From: Lachnospiraceae bacterium
Lineage (GTDB): Bacteria; Bacillota; Clostridia; Lachnospirales; Lachnospiraceae
Reading direction: 5' to 3'
Assembly (NCBI GenBank): GCA_017442865.1
Contig: JAFRXK010000013.1
Coordinates: 1-64,000, forward strand
Length of the DNA stretch: 64,000 nt
Part shown: piece by piece, positions 19,319-27,477 of the stretch
How the letters are laid out: every line of letters starts with the position of its first letter
How positions within the stretch are numbered: the stretch's first letter is position 1
The notes under the pieces: generated by a model
What the model was told of the DNA's origin: nothing
Databases searched by the model: none
Seen by the model: only the letters and a program-made list of their open reading frames with translations
Made by a program: the position numbers and the translations under genes

Positions 19319-20494
19319 ATGATATATACGTTTGAAGATGTAATGAAATATATTGAAGAGGAGGGTGCAAAGTTTATCAGGCTTGCATTCAGGGATGCTT
19401 ACGGCGTGCAGAAGAATATTTCCGTTATGCCGGATGAGCTGAAAAAGGTATTTGACGACGGCGCATCCATTAATGCTCACAATATTGCAGGCTTTAGCAA
19501 CTGTCCTTATTCACTGCTCTATTTAAGACCTGACCCTTCTACACTTACAATTCTTCCGTGGAGACCTGACAGCGGCAAGGTTATGAGAATGTTCTGCGAC
19601 GTATATACGCCGGATGGTGAAATATACGAGGCTGACACAAGAGCAATTCTTAAAAAGGCAATTGAAAAGGCTGACGCCGCAGGCATTAAATTCAGGTTTG
19701 GCTCCGAAAGCGAGTTTTATCTTTTTAAGAAGGATGATGACGGCAACCCGACTAAAATTCCTTATGATGAGGCAGGATATATGGATATCGCTCCTGCCGA
19801 CAGATGCGAAAATATAAGACGTGAAATCAGTCTGACTATTGAGAGGATGGGACTTACTCCTGAAAGATCTCACCATGAAAGAGGTCCGGGACAGAATGAA
19901 ATTGATTTTCACTATGGCAAGCCATTAAAGGCGGCCGACCAGATGACTACCTTTAAGATGGTTGTAAGCACATTGGCAGACAGATACGGTCTTGTTGCAG
20001 ACTTCTCTCCTATGCCGCTTTACGGCAAGCCTGGAAATGGTTATCATATTAATATTTACGCCGTTGATAATGAGGGCAATGATGTTGTAAAATATGCCGC
20101 TGCAGGCATTATCAATAGAATAAGAGACATTACATTGTTTTTAAATCCTACAGACGCTTCATATTCAAGGCTTGGAAGCAATACTGCGCCTGACAGGGTT
20201 GACTGGTCAAATGCAGGCAGGTCCGAATTAATGTATATCGAAACATACAAGGGAAAAACCCGCGCCGAGCTTCGCTCGCCGGATGCATCCAGCAATCCTT
20301 ACCTTGTATACGCATTATTAATCCATGCCGGGCTTGAGGGCATTGAGAAAAAACTTCTGCTTACTGATGAAGCAGATGCAGACATAGCAAGTCTGCCGGG
20401 CTCGCGCAAGGAAGCAGGCAAGCTCGCTATGGAAAGCGAATTTATAAACAGCATTATTCCTGATGACATTATCAGAGAGTATACCGGATATTAA
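19319..20494 (+). CDS. Short divergent glutamine-synthetase-like protein beside the ANTAR regulator
   Basis: Belongs to the GSI fold but is only 391 residues against about 440-470 for true GlnA. Retained are the metal-binding GSESEFYLF near residue 130, SHHERGPGQNEIDF near residue 185, and the GNGYHIN histidine and ELRSPDASSNPY arginine. Missing are the DGSSIEG loop (here NAHNIAGF) and the flap glutamate (GYEAP in GlnA, here SNTAP). It may therefore be a different gamma-glutamyl ligase or a non-synthesising sensor. A true GSIII lies at 3169, so it is not needed for glutamine supply. It lies 72 bp before the ANTAR gene, an arrangement known from clostridial glnA-nitR pairs. Enzymatic role unproven. 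Confidence 0.85.
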   Translation: MIYTFEDVMKYIEEEGAKFIRLAFRDAYGVQKNISVMPDELKKVFDDGASINAHNIAGFSNCPYSLLYLRPDPSTLTILPWRPDSGKVMRMFCDVYTPDGEIYEADTRAILKKAIEKADAAGIKFRFGSESEFYLFKKDDDGNPTKIPYDEAGYMDIAPADRCENIRREISLTIERMGLTPERSHHERGPGQNEIDFHYGKPLKAADQMTTFKMVVSTLADRYGLVADFSPMPLYGKPGNGYHINIYAVDNEGNDVVKYAAAGIINRIRDITLFLNPTDASYSRLGSNTAPDRVDWSNAGRSELMYIETYKGKTRAELRSPDASSNPYLVYALLIHAGLEGIEKKLLLTDEADADIASLPGSRKEAGKLAMESEFINSIIPDDIIREYTGY

Positions 20495-20566
20495 TATGAT
20501 TCTGATGCAGTAGAAACATTTTCACTACTATTTGTGCTGCCGTCCTACGGCGGAATGGAGTTAATT

Positions 20567-21154
20567 ATGGCAAACAGCGTAGACAGACACAACTCAATAC
20601 TGATAGTTTCCGGCTCTGAACAATTTGATGCTGTTGTCAGAAACTCTTTGCCGCAAAAGGATTTTGCTGCAATTGATTTCCGCAAGACCGCAAGCTCCGG
20701 AAGGCGTACCCTGCTCGAACGGTATTATGATATAGTACTTATCAATGCTCCGCTTCAGGACGAGATAGGCTATGACCTTGCAATGGATATTGCAGAGCAT
20801 GGCAACGCATCAATATTAATTGCTGTACCGTCTGAGATTTACGAGGATGTCCTGGAGTATGTAACCGACCATGGTATTCTTGTGATTTCCAAGCCGCTGG
20901 CTCACGGAATCGTCAACAAATCAATACGATTTCTTCTTGCTGCACAGGACAGAATTCATAAGCTTGAGTGCCGGATTCGCTCTGCAGAGGAAAAATTAGA
21001 AGAAACCAGAATTGTAGATAAAGCAAAATTTATGCTCGTTGAGCAGAAGCATATCTCTGAGGACGAGGCCCACCGCTTTATAGGTAAACAGGCGATGAAT
21101 CACGGCGTGTCAAGAAAAAGAATTGCACAGAGAATTATTGACGAGCTGGAGTGA
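20567..21154 (+). CDS. ANTAR-domain antiterminator with degenerate receiver domain
   Basis: RNA-binding regulator of 195 residues. Residues 1-120 fold as a response-regulator receiver, but the acidic pair after strand 1 is absent (ILIVSGSEQ) and the phosphoacceptor position is Asn (IVLINAPLQ). The conserved Lys remains in ISKPL. Residues 125-195 form a coiled coil and the three-helix ANTAR domain (KFMLVEQKHISEDEAHRFI, then KRIAQRIIDELE). ATG at 20567 follows ATGGAG. It presumably binds the hexaloop leaders of asnB, amt and gltB and stops termination when nitrogen is scarce. Control is more likely by protein contact, for example with the adjacent GS-like protein, than by phosphorylation. Confidence 0.92.
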   Translation: MANSVDRHNSILIVSGSEQFDAVVRNSLPQKDFAAIDFRKTASSGRRTLLERYYDIVLINAPLQDEIGYDLAMDIAEHGNASILIAVPSEIYEDVLEYVTDHGILVISKPLAHGIVNKSIRFLLAAQDRIHKLECRIRSAEEKLEETRIVDKAKFMLVEQKHISEDEAHRFIGKQAMNHGVSRKRIAQRIIDELE

Positions 21155-21257
21155 ACCGGAGTGAATCGGAGTGAACCGGAGTGAATCGGAGTGAACCGAA
21201 GTGAATCGGAGTGAACCGAAGTAAGCCGGAGTAAGTCAGAGTAAACTTGAGTGAACC
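21148..21257. repeat. 10-bp tandem repeat (11 copies) over the ANTAR stop codon
   Basis: Eleven consecutive 10-mers of the form GGAGTGAAYC begin inside the last codons of the ANTAR gene, so copy 1 supplies the TGA stop. Copies alternate between AACC and AATC endings, giving a 20-bp higher-order period, and decay toward the distal end. Confidence 0.95.
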
Positions 21258-21304
21258 AGTAATATATAATAAACGCACGATATAATGATGAAGCATACAA
21301 TCAG

Positions 21305-21356
21305 GGGGCATCCTCTTACAGGCTGATTAACCAAACCGGCTGTGAAAGGATGCCCC
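21305..21356. terminator. Bidirectional terminator between the ANTAR gene and pgcA
   Basis: GGGGCATCCT (21305-21314) pairs with AGGATGCCCC (21347-21356), with further pairing inside. T-rich sequence follows on the plus strand. It separates two convergent genes. Confidence 0.8.
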
Positions 21357-21392
21357 TTATTCTTTAATTTTTTATTCTTTAATTCTTTATGC

Positions 21393-23126
21393 TTAAATCA
21401 TATCATTTATCATGTCAAGTATTATCCTGCCAAGCTCTTCTGACTGCTTCTCGGCATCCTCAAATGATGTGCCCTTTACTCCGTAATAGAACTTAACCTT
21501 TGGCTCTGTTCCTGAAGGTCTTACGCAAACCCATGTATCATCTGCCATATCAAAGTAAAGTACATTTGATGACGGAAGACCTGTAGGCTTAACCTCGCCT
21601 GTTGCATTGTCTGTGATGGTATCCTTCTTGTAATCCCTGAACGACTCAACCTTGTAATCACCAAATGCCTTCGGAGGATTATTTCTGAGAGTCTCCATAA
21701 TGTACTGAATCTTCTCAAGTCCTTCAATGCCCTTTAATGTGATTGTCTTAATGTCATCCTTGTAATAGCCGTAGCGCTCGTACATTGCAAGCATTGCATC
21801 CCAGAGCGTCATGCCCTTTGTCTTGTAATATGCTGCCGCCTCGCAAAGAGCCATTGTAGCAACAATTGCATCCTTGTCTCTTGCCTGTGTTCCGATAAGG
21901 CATCCGTAGCTCTCCTCAAATCCGAAAAGATATGTTCCCTTGCCGCTAATCTCACTTGCAAGAATCTGCTGTCCGATATACTTAAAGCCTGTGAGCACCT
22001 CGATAAGCTTTACTCCGTAATATTTTGCAATAGCCTCAGGAAGCTTTGAAGTAACAATGGTCTTTACCAAGAATCCATCCTCAGGAAGTCCGCTAAGCTC
22101 CTTAATCTGTCCGATTTCATAATCTGCAAGAAGGCTTCCTGACATATTGCCTGTAAGCACCTTGTAATCTCCGCTCTTTGAATCCTTAACGTATACGCCG
22201 AGTCTGTCTGCATCAGGGTCGGTAGCCAGAACCAGGTCTGCGTCCTTCTCCTTTGCAAGCTTAAGTGCAAGCTCAAAGGCTTCCGCAGCCTCCGGGTTTG
22301 GGTAGCTTACTGTCGGGAAGTTGCCGTCCGGAAGCTCCTGCTCAGGTACAACATACACATTCTCAAAGCCGAGCTCCCTAAGAATTCTTCTTGCAGGAAT
22401 ATTGCCCGTGCCATGAAGAGGTGTATAGACAATCTTTAATTCCTTGCTCATAGCCTTGATGCTGTCCCAATGCTTAACCTGCTTCTTAAGCTCTTCCATA
22501 TATCTGTCATCAATAGCCTCGCCGATTGTTATATAAAGACCTGCTGCCTTTGCAGCCTCGATATCCATTGTCTTTACATCTGCAAAATTAGTCACAGCCT
22601 TAACCTCGTCCATAATACCTGCATCATGAGGAGGTGTTATCTGTGCGCCATCCTCCCAGTATACCTTGTATCCGTTGTATTCCGGCGGATTATGACTTGC
22701 CGTAATATTAATACCTGCAATACATCCAAGCTCTCTTACCGCAAATGAAAGCTCCGGTGTAGGACGGAGTGATTCAAAGCGGTATGCCTTGATACCATTC
22801 GCACAGAGACACAAAGCTGCTTCATCTGCAAATTCAGGCGACATGTTTCTTGAGTCAAATGCAATTGCAACGCCCTTTTTCTCGCCGCCCATCTTAATAA
22901 TATAATTTGCAAGTCCCTGAGTTGCTCTTCTTACGGTGTAAATATTCATTCTATTTGTACCGATACCGATAATACCTCTGAGTCCTGCTGTTCCAAATGA
23001 TAAGTCTGTATAAAATCTTTCCTTTATCTCTTTGTCATCATCAGCAATTGCTCTAAGCTCTGCTTTAGCTGCTTCATCAAAGTAAGGATCTGCAAGCCAA
23101 TCCTCATAAACATCTCTGTATCCCAT
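21393..23126 (-). CDS. pgcA: Phosphoglucomutase (alpha-D-phosphohexomutase family)
   Basis: Interconverts glucose 1-phosphate and glucose 6-phosphate. The 577-residue protein resembles the Gram-positive PgcA type. It has FGTAGLRGIIG near residue 45, the phosphoserine loop ITASHNPPEYNGYK near residue 140, the metal site DPDADR near residue 305, sugar-binding GFEESYG near residue 402 and phosphate-binding RPSGTEPK near residue 540. A GGAGG site precedes the ATG. A promoter (TTGAAT, 17 bp, TATAAT, read on the minus strand at 23227-23199) puts +1 at the edge of the palindrome at 23154-23193. Phosphomannomutase activity is also possible. Confidence 0.92.
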   Translation of the reverse strand: MGYRDVYEDWLADPYFDEAAKAELRAIADDDKEIKERFYTDLSFGTAGLRGIIGIGTNRMNIYTVRRATQGLANYIIKMGGEKKGVAIAFDSRNMSPEFADEAALCLCANGIKAYRFESLRPTPELSFAVRELGCIAGINITASHNPPEYNGYKVYWEDGAQITPPHDAGIMDEVKAVTNFADVKTMDIEAAKAAGLYITIGEAIDDRYMEELKKQVKHWDSIKAMSKELKIVYTPLHGTGNIPARRILRELGFENVYVVPEQELPDGNFPTVSYPNPEAAEAFELALKLAKEKDADLVLATDPDADRLGVYVKDSKSGDYKVLTGNMSGSLLADYEIGQIKELSGLPEDGFLVKTIVTSKLPEAIAKYYGVKLIEVLTGFKYIGQQILASEISGKGTYLFGFEESYGCLIGTQARDKDAIVATMALCEAAAYYKTKGMTLWDAMLAMYERYGYYKDDIKTITLKGIEGLEKIQYIMETLRNNPPKAFGDYKVESFRDYKKDTITDNATGEVKPTGLPSSNVLYFDMADDTWVCVRPSGTEPKVKFYYGVKGTSFEDAEKQSEELGRIILDMINDMI

Positions 23127-23153
23127 ACCTGATCCTCCATATATATTAATTTT

Positions 23154-23193
23154 ATGATATTGCGGTCAAAAGGTGTTTTGACCCTTGTATCAT
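23154..23193. promoter_or_regulatory. Nested palindrome upstream of pgcA
   Basis: Outer arms ATGATA (23154-23159) and TATCAT (23188-23193) enclose 4-nt spacers and inner arms GGTCAAAA (23164-23171) and TTTTGACC (23176-23183). The element starts 28 bp before the pgcA ATG and spans the predicted transcript 5' end. The same design occurs upstream of the D-LDH gene (40956-40995). Confidence 0.7.
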
Positions 23194-23198
23194 TTTTT

Positions 23199-23227
23199 AT
23201 TATAACTTATTTGCTTTTCAAATTCAA
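23199..23227 (-). promoter_or_regulatory. Promoter of pgcA
   Basis: On the minus strand, TTGAAT (23227-23222), 17 bp, TATAAT (23204-23199). Confidence 0.65.
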
Positions 23228-23287
23228 TAAAACTCTATTTTTAGTTGACATTTTTTATGTGGCACACGGCAAATTCCTGTGTAAACT

Positions 23288-24616
23288 TTATGCGGCATCT
23301 GCCATACCATAGGTTTCAATCAGTTTTTCATAAGCACCAATTGCCTGCTCAATCCTTTCCTCAAGCTTTAATGCTTCAACAAGCCCGTCCGCATTCTCCT
23401 CTATATTCTTAAATCTTATATGTACTATTGACGGTGGATTTTCGCTGTCAAGCAGTGAAAGCTCTCTTAGCTGGTCCTTTGTCTGATAAACCAAATCAAC
23501 AGATATGTATTTTTTACCTGTGGCATCTGCCCACCTTGAAAATACAAGCTTGCTGCCGATAGGAGTCTTCTTCTCAATTGCATCAGGGAGTGAATAATCC
23601 TCTGCTTTAAGCGCTGCAAGAACGCTGCCCAGATTGGAATCATGTCCGCATAGGAAGGTGAAAATTCTTTCTTTAGTGTCCAGCTCTGATTTTATCTCCT
23701 CAAGCATAGGATGCGCAACATTTTCTGCTATAAGCGGAGCCGTAAAAAGCACATCTCCATACACATCCTTGATTTCAGCAAGCTTCTCCCACTGTCTGTC
23801 GCCAAGCTTTTCTCCAAAAGCAGCAGTAATCTCATCTGTCTCATAGTACTGCAGCACCAACGCATCGCTTACAGAGCATGCCGTTTTAAGCGAACCGCTC
23901 ATGCCCGGCTCCTTGCCCTCTTCAAGAATAAACTCAGTATCGTCCGTCTTAAAGCCTGTGGTCTTGCCTTCCTTCCAGTCAGAAGATCTTTTGATATCAA
24001 TTACCTTCTCCAAAAGCCTGTAATTGTCCGAAAGATTGCTAATCGTATCGGTAAACATCTCTTCCATCTGCTTTTTTGCAGCTTCGCGGTACTCATCCGT
24101 AACAAATGTAAGCTGCGGCGTAAAAACAGGGTCCATCTGGTCAAATTCCATGTGGTACTCAACGTCACAGTCACCCACCGGAAGAAGTCCGATGCTGAAG
24201 AATCTGGCTGTCGCAATCGTGCGCTGCTTGGAATTTGAATAAATTCTTACGCTGTCGCCCTCAGGCTGATAATCCTCCGGAAACAGCCCTTCCTTTTCAA
24301 GCCACTTGCGGAAATACTGTCCCATCTCAGCCTCAAGCACGCCTCCCCTTACCGACAAATCGCTCGGGTCTGACGACCACGCAAACCACTCGTAAGGTGT
24401 AATGGTATCAAGCACCGAGCCCTTGCCGCTAAGCGGTGCCCTGATGTTGTGGCGGCTCAAAACCACCACCTGTTCCAGTGTGTAGCCCTCATGCGAAAGG
24501 CTGTCCTTTACCGGCAGCTCCGCCATGCGCCCGTCTGTAGAGCAGCCGCATACCGCTGTCATTGCAAGCACGAGCATAATTGCAATTATTTTCTTAATTA
24601 TTCTTTTGTCCTTCAA
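23288..24616 (-). CDS. Histidine acid phosphatase lipoprotein, glucose-1-phosphatase (Agp)-like
   Basis: Secreted phosphatase of the histidine phosphatase branch 2 family. The sequence has a lipoprotein signal ending in VCGC near residue 25, the catalytic RHNIRAPLSGKGSVLD near residue 54, the downstream GGVLEAEMGQYFRKWL block also seen in Escherichia coli Agp, and the proton-donor HDSN near residue 325. It probably releases phosphate from glucose 1-phosphate or other organic phosphates outside the cell. The start is a TTG at 24616 with AGGAAG upstream. It lies downstream of cca and upstream of pgcA on the same strand. Phytase activity cannot be excluded. Confidence 0.85.
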   Translation of the reverse strand: MKDKRIIKKIIAIMLVLAMTAVCGCSTDGRMAELPVKDSLSHEGYTLEQVVVLSRHNIRAPLSGKGSVLDTITPYEWFAWSSDPSDLSVRGGVLEAEMGQYFRKWLEKEGLFPEDYQPEGDSVRIYSNSKQRTIATARFFSIGLLPVGDCDVEYHMEFDQMDPVFTPQLTFVTDEYREAAKKQMEEMFTDTISNLSDNYRLLEKVIDIKRSSDWKEGKTTGFKTDDTEFILEEGKEPGMSGSLKTACSVSDALVLQYYETDEITAAFGEKLGDRQWEKLAEIKDVYGDVLFTAPLIAENVAHPMLEEIKSELDTKERIFTFLCGHDSNLGSVLAALKAEDYSLPDAIEKKTPIGSKLVFSRWADATGKKYISVDLVYQTKDQLRELSLLDSENPPSIVHIRFKNIEENADGLVEALKLEERIEQAIGAYEKLIETYGMADAA

Positions 24617-24645
24617 TTATTCTTCCTTTCCGGCCGTTATAATAT

Positions 24646-25971
24646 TTAATTCAAGCCTAAATATTCAAGCAGCCTTGCCTTTGTATTTGCCTCCGGGTTA
24701 TCAAGCACCAGCTCCAGACACTTATCAAGCGCCTCGCCGATTTCCCTGCCAGGCTTCATGCCTGCATCAATAAGGTCCCTTCCTTTAAGCTCCAGCGTGG
24801 CAAGCGAGGTGCATTGCTCACTCCTCTTAATCTCCTCGTAATACTCTCTTGCCTTCGCAATAATAGGCCTGTACTGATTGACAGCATACTCCGTCTTTGC
24901 CATATTGTCTGCAAGACAGACCTCTAAAAGCGGCAGAAACATATCATCCCCGACACGGTTCACCAGTCGTCTCACCGAGCGCGGCGTAATCTCAAACCTC
25001 AGCTCGTGATTTGCCACAAGCTTAACCACCTTATTCAGAGTGTCATTATCAAACTTAAGCCTCTTCATCACGTCATGCGCAATCCTGCTTCCAAGCTCGG
25101 CATGTCCCCTGAAATGAATGATTCCGTCGGCATCCTCGCTCATTGTGTCAGGCTTTCCGATATCATGGAAAAGTGCCGTCCAGCGAAGTATTACATCTGC
25201 CCTGATTTCACTAAGCATCTTTAAGGTGTGCTCTCCGACATTCAGATTGTGGTAAATATTTTTCTGCGGAGTTGCCATCATACGGTCAAACTCCGGCAGA
25301 ACGACAGCAGTAATACCCGTCTCATACGCTATCCTCAGATAATCAGGATGCGGCGAAATCAGCAGCTTGTTTAGCTCCGTGTGTATTCTTTCAGCGCTGA
25401 TAAGCCTTAAATTGCCCGCAAGCTCTTTTATTGCGCTGAATGTAGCTTCCTCTATTTCAAATCCGAGCTGTCCCGAAAATCTGACCGCCCTAAGCATTCT
25501 TAGCGCATCCTCGGAAAATCTTTCACGAGCGTCGCCGACGCATCTTATAATTCCTCTTTCAAGGTCACCGATACCATCAAATTCGTCCACCAGTCCAAAG
25601 CCCGGATTGTACGCCATAGCATTTATCGTAAAATCCCTGCGCTTTAAATCCTCAACCAGGCTTGCCGTAAACTCCACCTGCTTCGGATGTCTGCTGTCCT
25701 CATATTCTCCGTCCACCCTGTAGGTAGTCACCTCGTAGGCGCTTCCTCCAAGCAGCACCGTCACCGTGCCGTGCTGTATGCCCGTGTCAACAGTCCTTCT
25801 AAAAAGCGCCTTTATCTCCTGCGGCTTTGCCGATGTGGTAATATCCCAGTCCTCAGGCTCCCTGCCCAGTATGGTATCCCTGACGCAGCCGCCCACAGCA
25901 TAAGCCTCATAACCGGCCTTCTCTAAAATATTTATTATCTTTGCAACATTATCTGGAATTTCTATTCTCAC
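24646..25971 (-). CDS. cca: CCA tRNA nucleotidyltransferase with HD domain
   Basis: Adds or repairs the CCA end of tRNAs. The 441-residue protein shows the class II nucleotidyltransferase core AVGGCVRDTILGREPEDWDITT (GGxVRD and catalytic DxD), RRDFTINAMAYN near residue 110, and RFSEDALRMLRAVRF for nucleotide recognition. A C-terminal HD domain contains LFHDIGKP near residue 268. The start is GTG at 25971, with AAGGTGA upstream. It ends 30 bp before the phosphatase gene, so the two may be cotranscribed. Confidence 0.94.
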   Translation of the reverse strand: MRIEIPDNVAKIINILEKAGYEAYAVGGCVRDTILGREPEDWDITTSAKPQEIKALFRRTVDTGIQHGTVTVLLGGSAYEVTTYRVDGEYEDSRHPKQVEFTASLVEDLKRRDFTINAMAYNPGFGLVDEFDGIGDLERGIIRCVGDARERFSEDALRMLRAVRFSGQLGFEIEEATFSAIKELAGNLRLISAERIHTELNKLLISPHPDYLRIAYETGITAVVLPEFDRMMATPQKNIYHNLNVGEHTLKMLSEIRADVILRWTALFHDIGKPDTMSEDADGIIHFRGHAELGSRIAHDVMKRLKFDNDTLNKVVKLVANHELRFEITPRSVRRLVNRVGDDMFLPLLEVCLADNMAKTEYAVNQYRPIIAKAREYYEEIKRSEQCTSLATLELKGRDLIDAGMKPGREIGEALDKCLELVLDNPEANTKARLLEYLGLN

Positions 25972-25987
25972 TAGTCTTCACCTTAAA

Positions 25988-26091
25988 CATGATAAAATAT
26001 ATTACAGGATTGCGTAAATGTGCAGTGCGCAGCAATCCTTAAGTGTCATTTTGGGCAAAATACCTTTTGTCCCTGATATTATTTTATCATG
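25988..26091. repeat. 104-bp element with 12-bp terminal inverted repeats
   Basis: CATGATAAAATA (25988-25999) and TATTTTATCATG (26080-26091) bound two internal hairpins: AGGATTGC/GCAATCCT (26006-26013, 26032-26039) and GGGCAAAA/TTTTGTCCC (26054-26073). The second resembles the inner palindrome upstream of pgcA. It lies in the leader of cca, just before its GTG start. It could be a MITE-like element or a structured 5' UTR. Confidence 0.65.
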
Positions 26092-26132
26092 CATATTTTT
26101 CTCTTACAAGAAAAAACTAAGCTATGTGAGGA

Positions 26133-26232
26133 TATTCTCATCCGCACCGGTCTGCGAAACTCCGTTAGGTCAAGCAATTGCAAGGCTCGCAAAGTGGAGC
26201 TATTCTCATCCGCACCGGTCTGCGAAACTCCG
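26133..26232. repeat. 32-bp direct repeat downstream of the CotS-like kinase gene
   Basis: Identical copies at 26133-26164 and 26201-26232 (period 68), the nearer one 18 bp beyond the kinase stop codon. Each contains GCACCGGTCTGCGAAACTCC. Confidence 0.9.
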
Positions 26233-26250
26233 CGTGAGATGGTATTCCTG

Positions 26251-27264
26251 CTACGCAAATGATGTACGCTTTTTAAGCTCACTAAGAAAAGCCTCCCTTG
26301 CCGACTGCTGATTTACAACTGCCATAAGCTTTTCGACATTTTTTTCAGGTATCCACGCTTTGTTGGACGCATAATAAAAGTTAAGCTGCTTCCAGTACTT
26401 TTCCGGATACAAAAACAAAAGATATATGTAGTTCCATTCTTCAGCAGATATCGCTCTGACTGAGGAATACGCATCCGTCATCGCCTTGCCGAGCTTAAAG
26501 TCCCAGCGGTTCTTTTCCAGCACCTTTCTCATAAAATAATATAAATCCTCAATCTGTATTCCCTTGTTCATGTGGGAAAATTCTATTATGTAATTCTGCC
26601 GCTGCCCAAGTATTACATTGTGGTGACAGAACTCCCCATGACACCACTGCTGTGCAATCTGCGGCTGCCCGCCCTTCATAAGCTCAGCCGTATGACACGC
26701 CTGTGAAAAAAATGTATCAAAGCTTGTCATAACCAGCCTCTCAAAGCTGTTCTTATTCTTGCGCCCCTTAATGTATGTCCGCACCCTGCTAAGCTCCCTG
26801 TTATGCCTTAAAAACAGCTCGCCTGCAGGCTCCTTAGGCACAAATGAATAGCTTACCGTCACATCATCTTCACCCTTATACTCACACACCGGAGCAATAT
26901 ACGACAGCTTCTCAAGCTCCAAATGCAGCCATGCAAGCATTCTTACCGCAAGGCAGATTTCCTTTAAATCACGTATATTGCATTCGCTGCCCTCATGCCA
27001 TGTCTTCACAACATATTTGATGCCCTCTTCACTTTCCGTCACCAGCGCACCCTCAAGATTTCTCCTGTAGGTCTCAACACATATATTTTCGGAGAGCAGG
27101 TTAAGTATTCTGTCCTCAATTTCAAGTCTGGCTTCATGCCCCTTAAATTCTTTCAGAAGAAAGCTTCCCTTCTCCGTCTCGCAAAGCAGCGCTCCCCTTA
27201 CCTTCGATATTTTCAGAACCTCAAAATCATATTTATCCAATACATCAAGCCCTCGCTCGCTCAT
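26251..27264 (-). CDS. CotS-family spore coat protein / kinase-like protein
   Basis: 337 residues with an aminoglycoside-phosphotransferase-type kinase fold as in CotS, CotI and YsxE. Residues with support are KGSFLLKEF near 33, the catalytic-loop-like CHGEFCHHNVILG near 218 (HGE-x3-HN in place of HxDxxxxN), and IIEFSHMNKG, where an acidic metal ligand (usually D) would stand. The start is MSERG at 27264, preceded by GGGGGGA; an in-frame ATG at 27279 is too close to that site. In spore formers these proteins are coat components. The actual substrate is unknown. Confidence 0.78.
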   Translation of the reverse strand: MSERGLDVLDKYDFEVLKISKVRGALLCETEKGSFLLKEFKGHEARLEIEDRILNLLSENICVETYRRNLEGALVTESEEGIKYVVKTWHEGSECNIRDLKEICLAVRMLAWLHLELEKLSYIAPVCEYKGEDDVTVSYSFVPKEPAGELFLRHNRELSRVRTYIKGRKNKNSFERLVMTSFDTFFSQACHTAELMKGGQPQIAQQWCHGEFCHHNVILGQRQNYIIEFSHMNKGIQIEDLYYFMRKVLEKNRWDFKLGKAMTDAYSSVRAISAEEWNYIYLLFLYPEKYWKQLNFYYASNKAWIPEKNVEKLMAVVNQQSAREAFLSELKKRTSFA

Positions 27265-27477
27265 AAACAATCCCCCCATCAGAATCCCCGTTATAACCGT
27301 CGCCTAAAGCATGCTAAAATTCAGGGTTCTTTCTAAAGTATGAGCTCAGTTTTAAAAAAATGCTTAATAAAACAAAAACTTTTATATGCTATCAGGCTAG
27401 TGACAAATCAAATATATGAATGTCAGCAATGCTAAAATAAATAAAGCAAACTGCATGAGTTTTACCAAATTTATTAT

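Noticed and set aside
21100-21300. Minus-strand frame of 66 codons over the 10-bp repeat
   Set aside because: It is produced by the tandem repeat and overlaps the ANTAR gene end; no ribosome binding site or homology.
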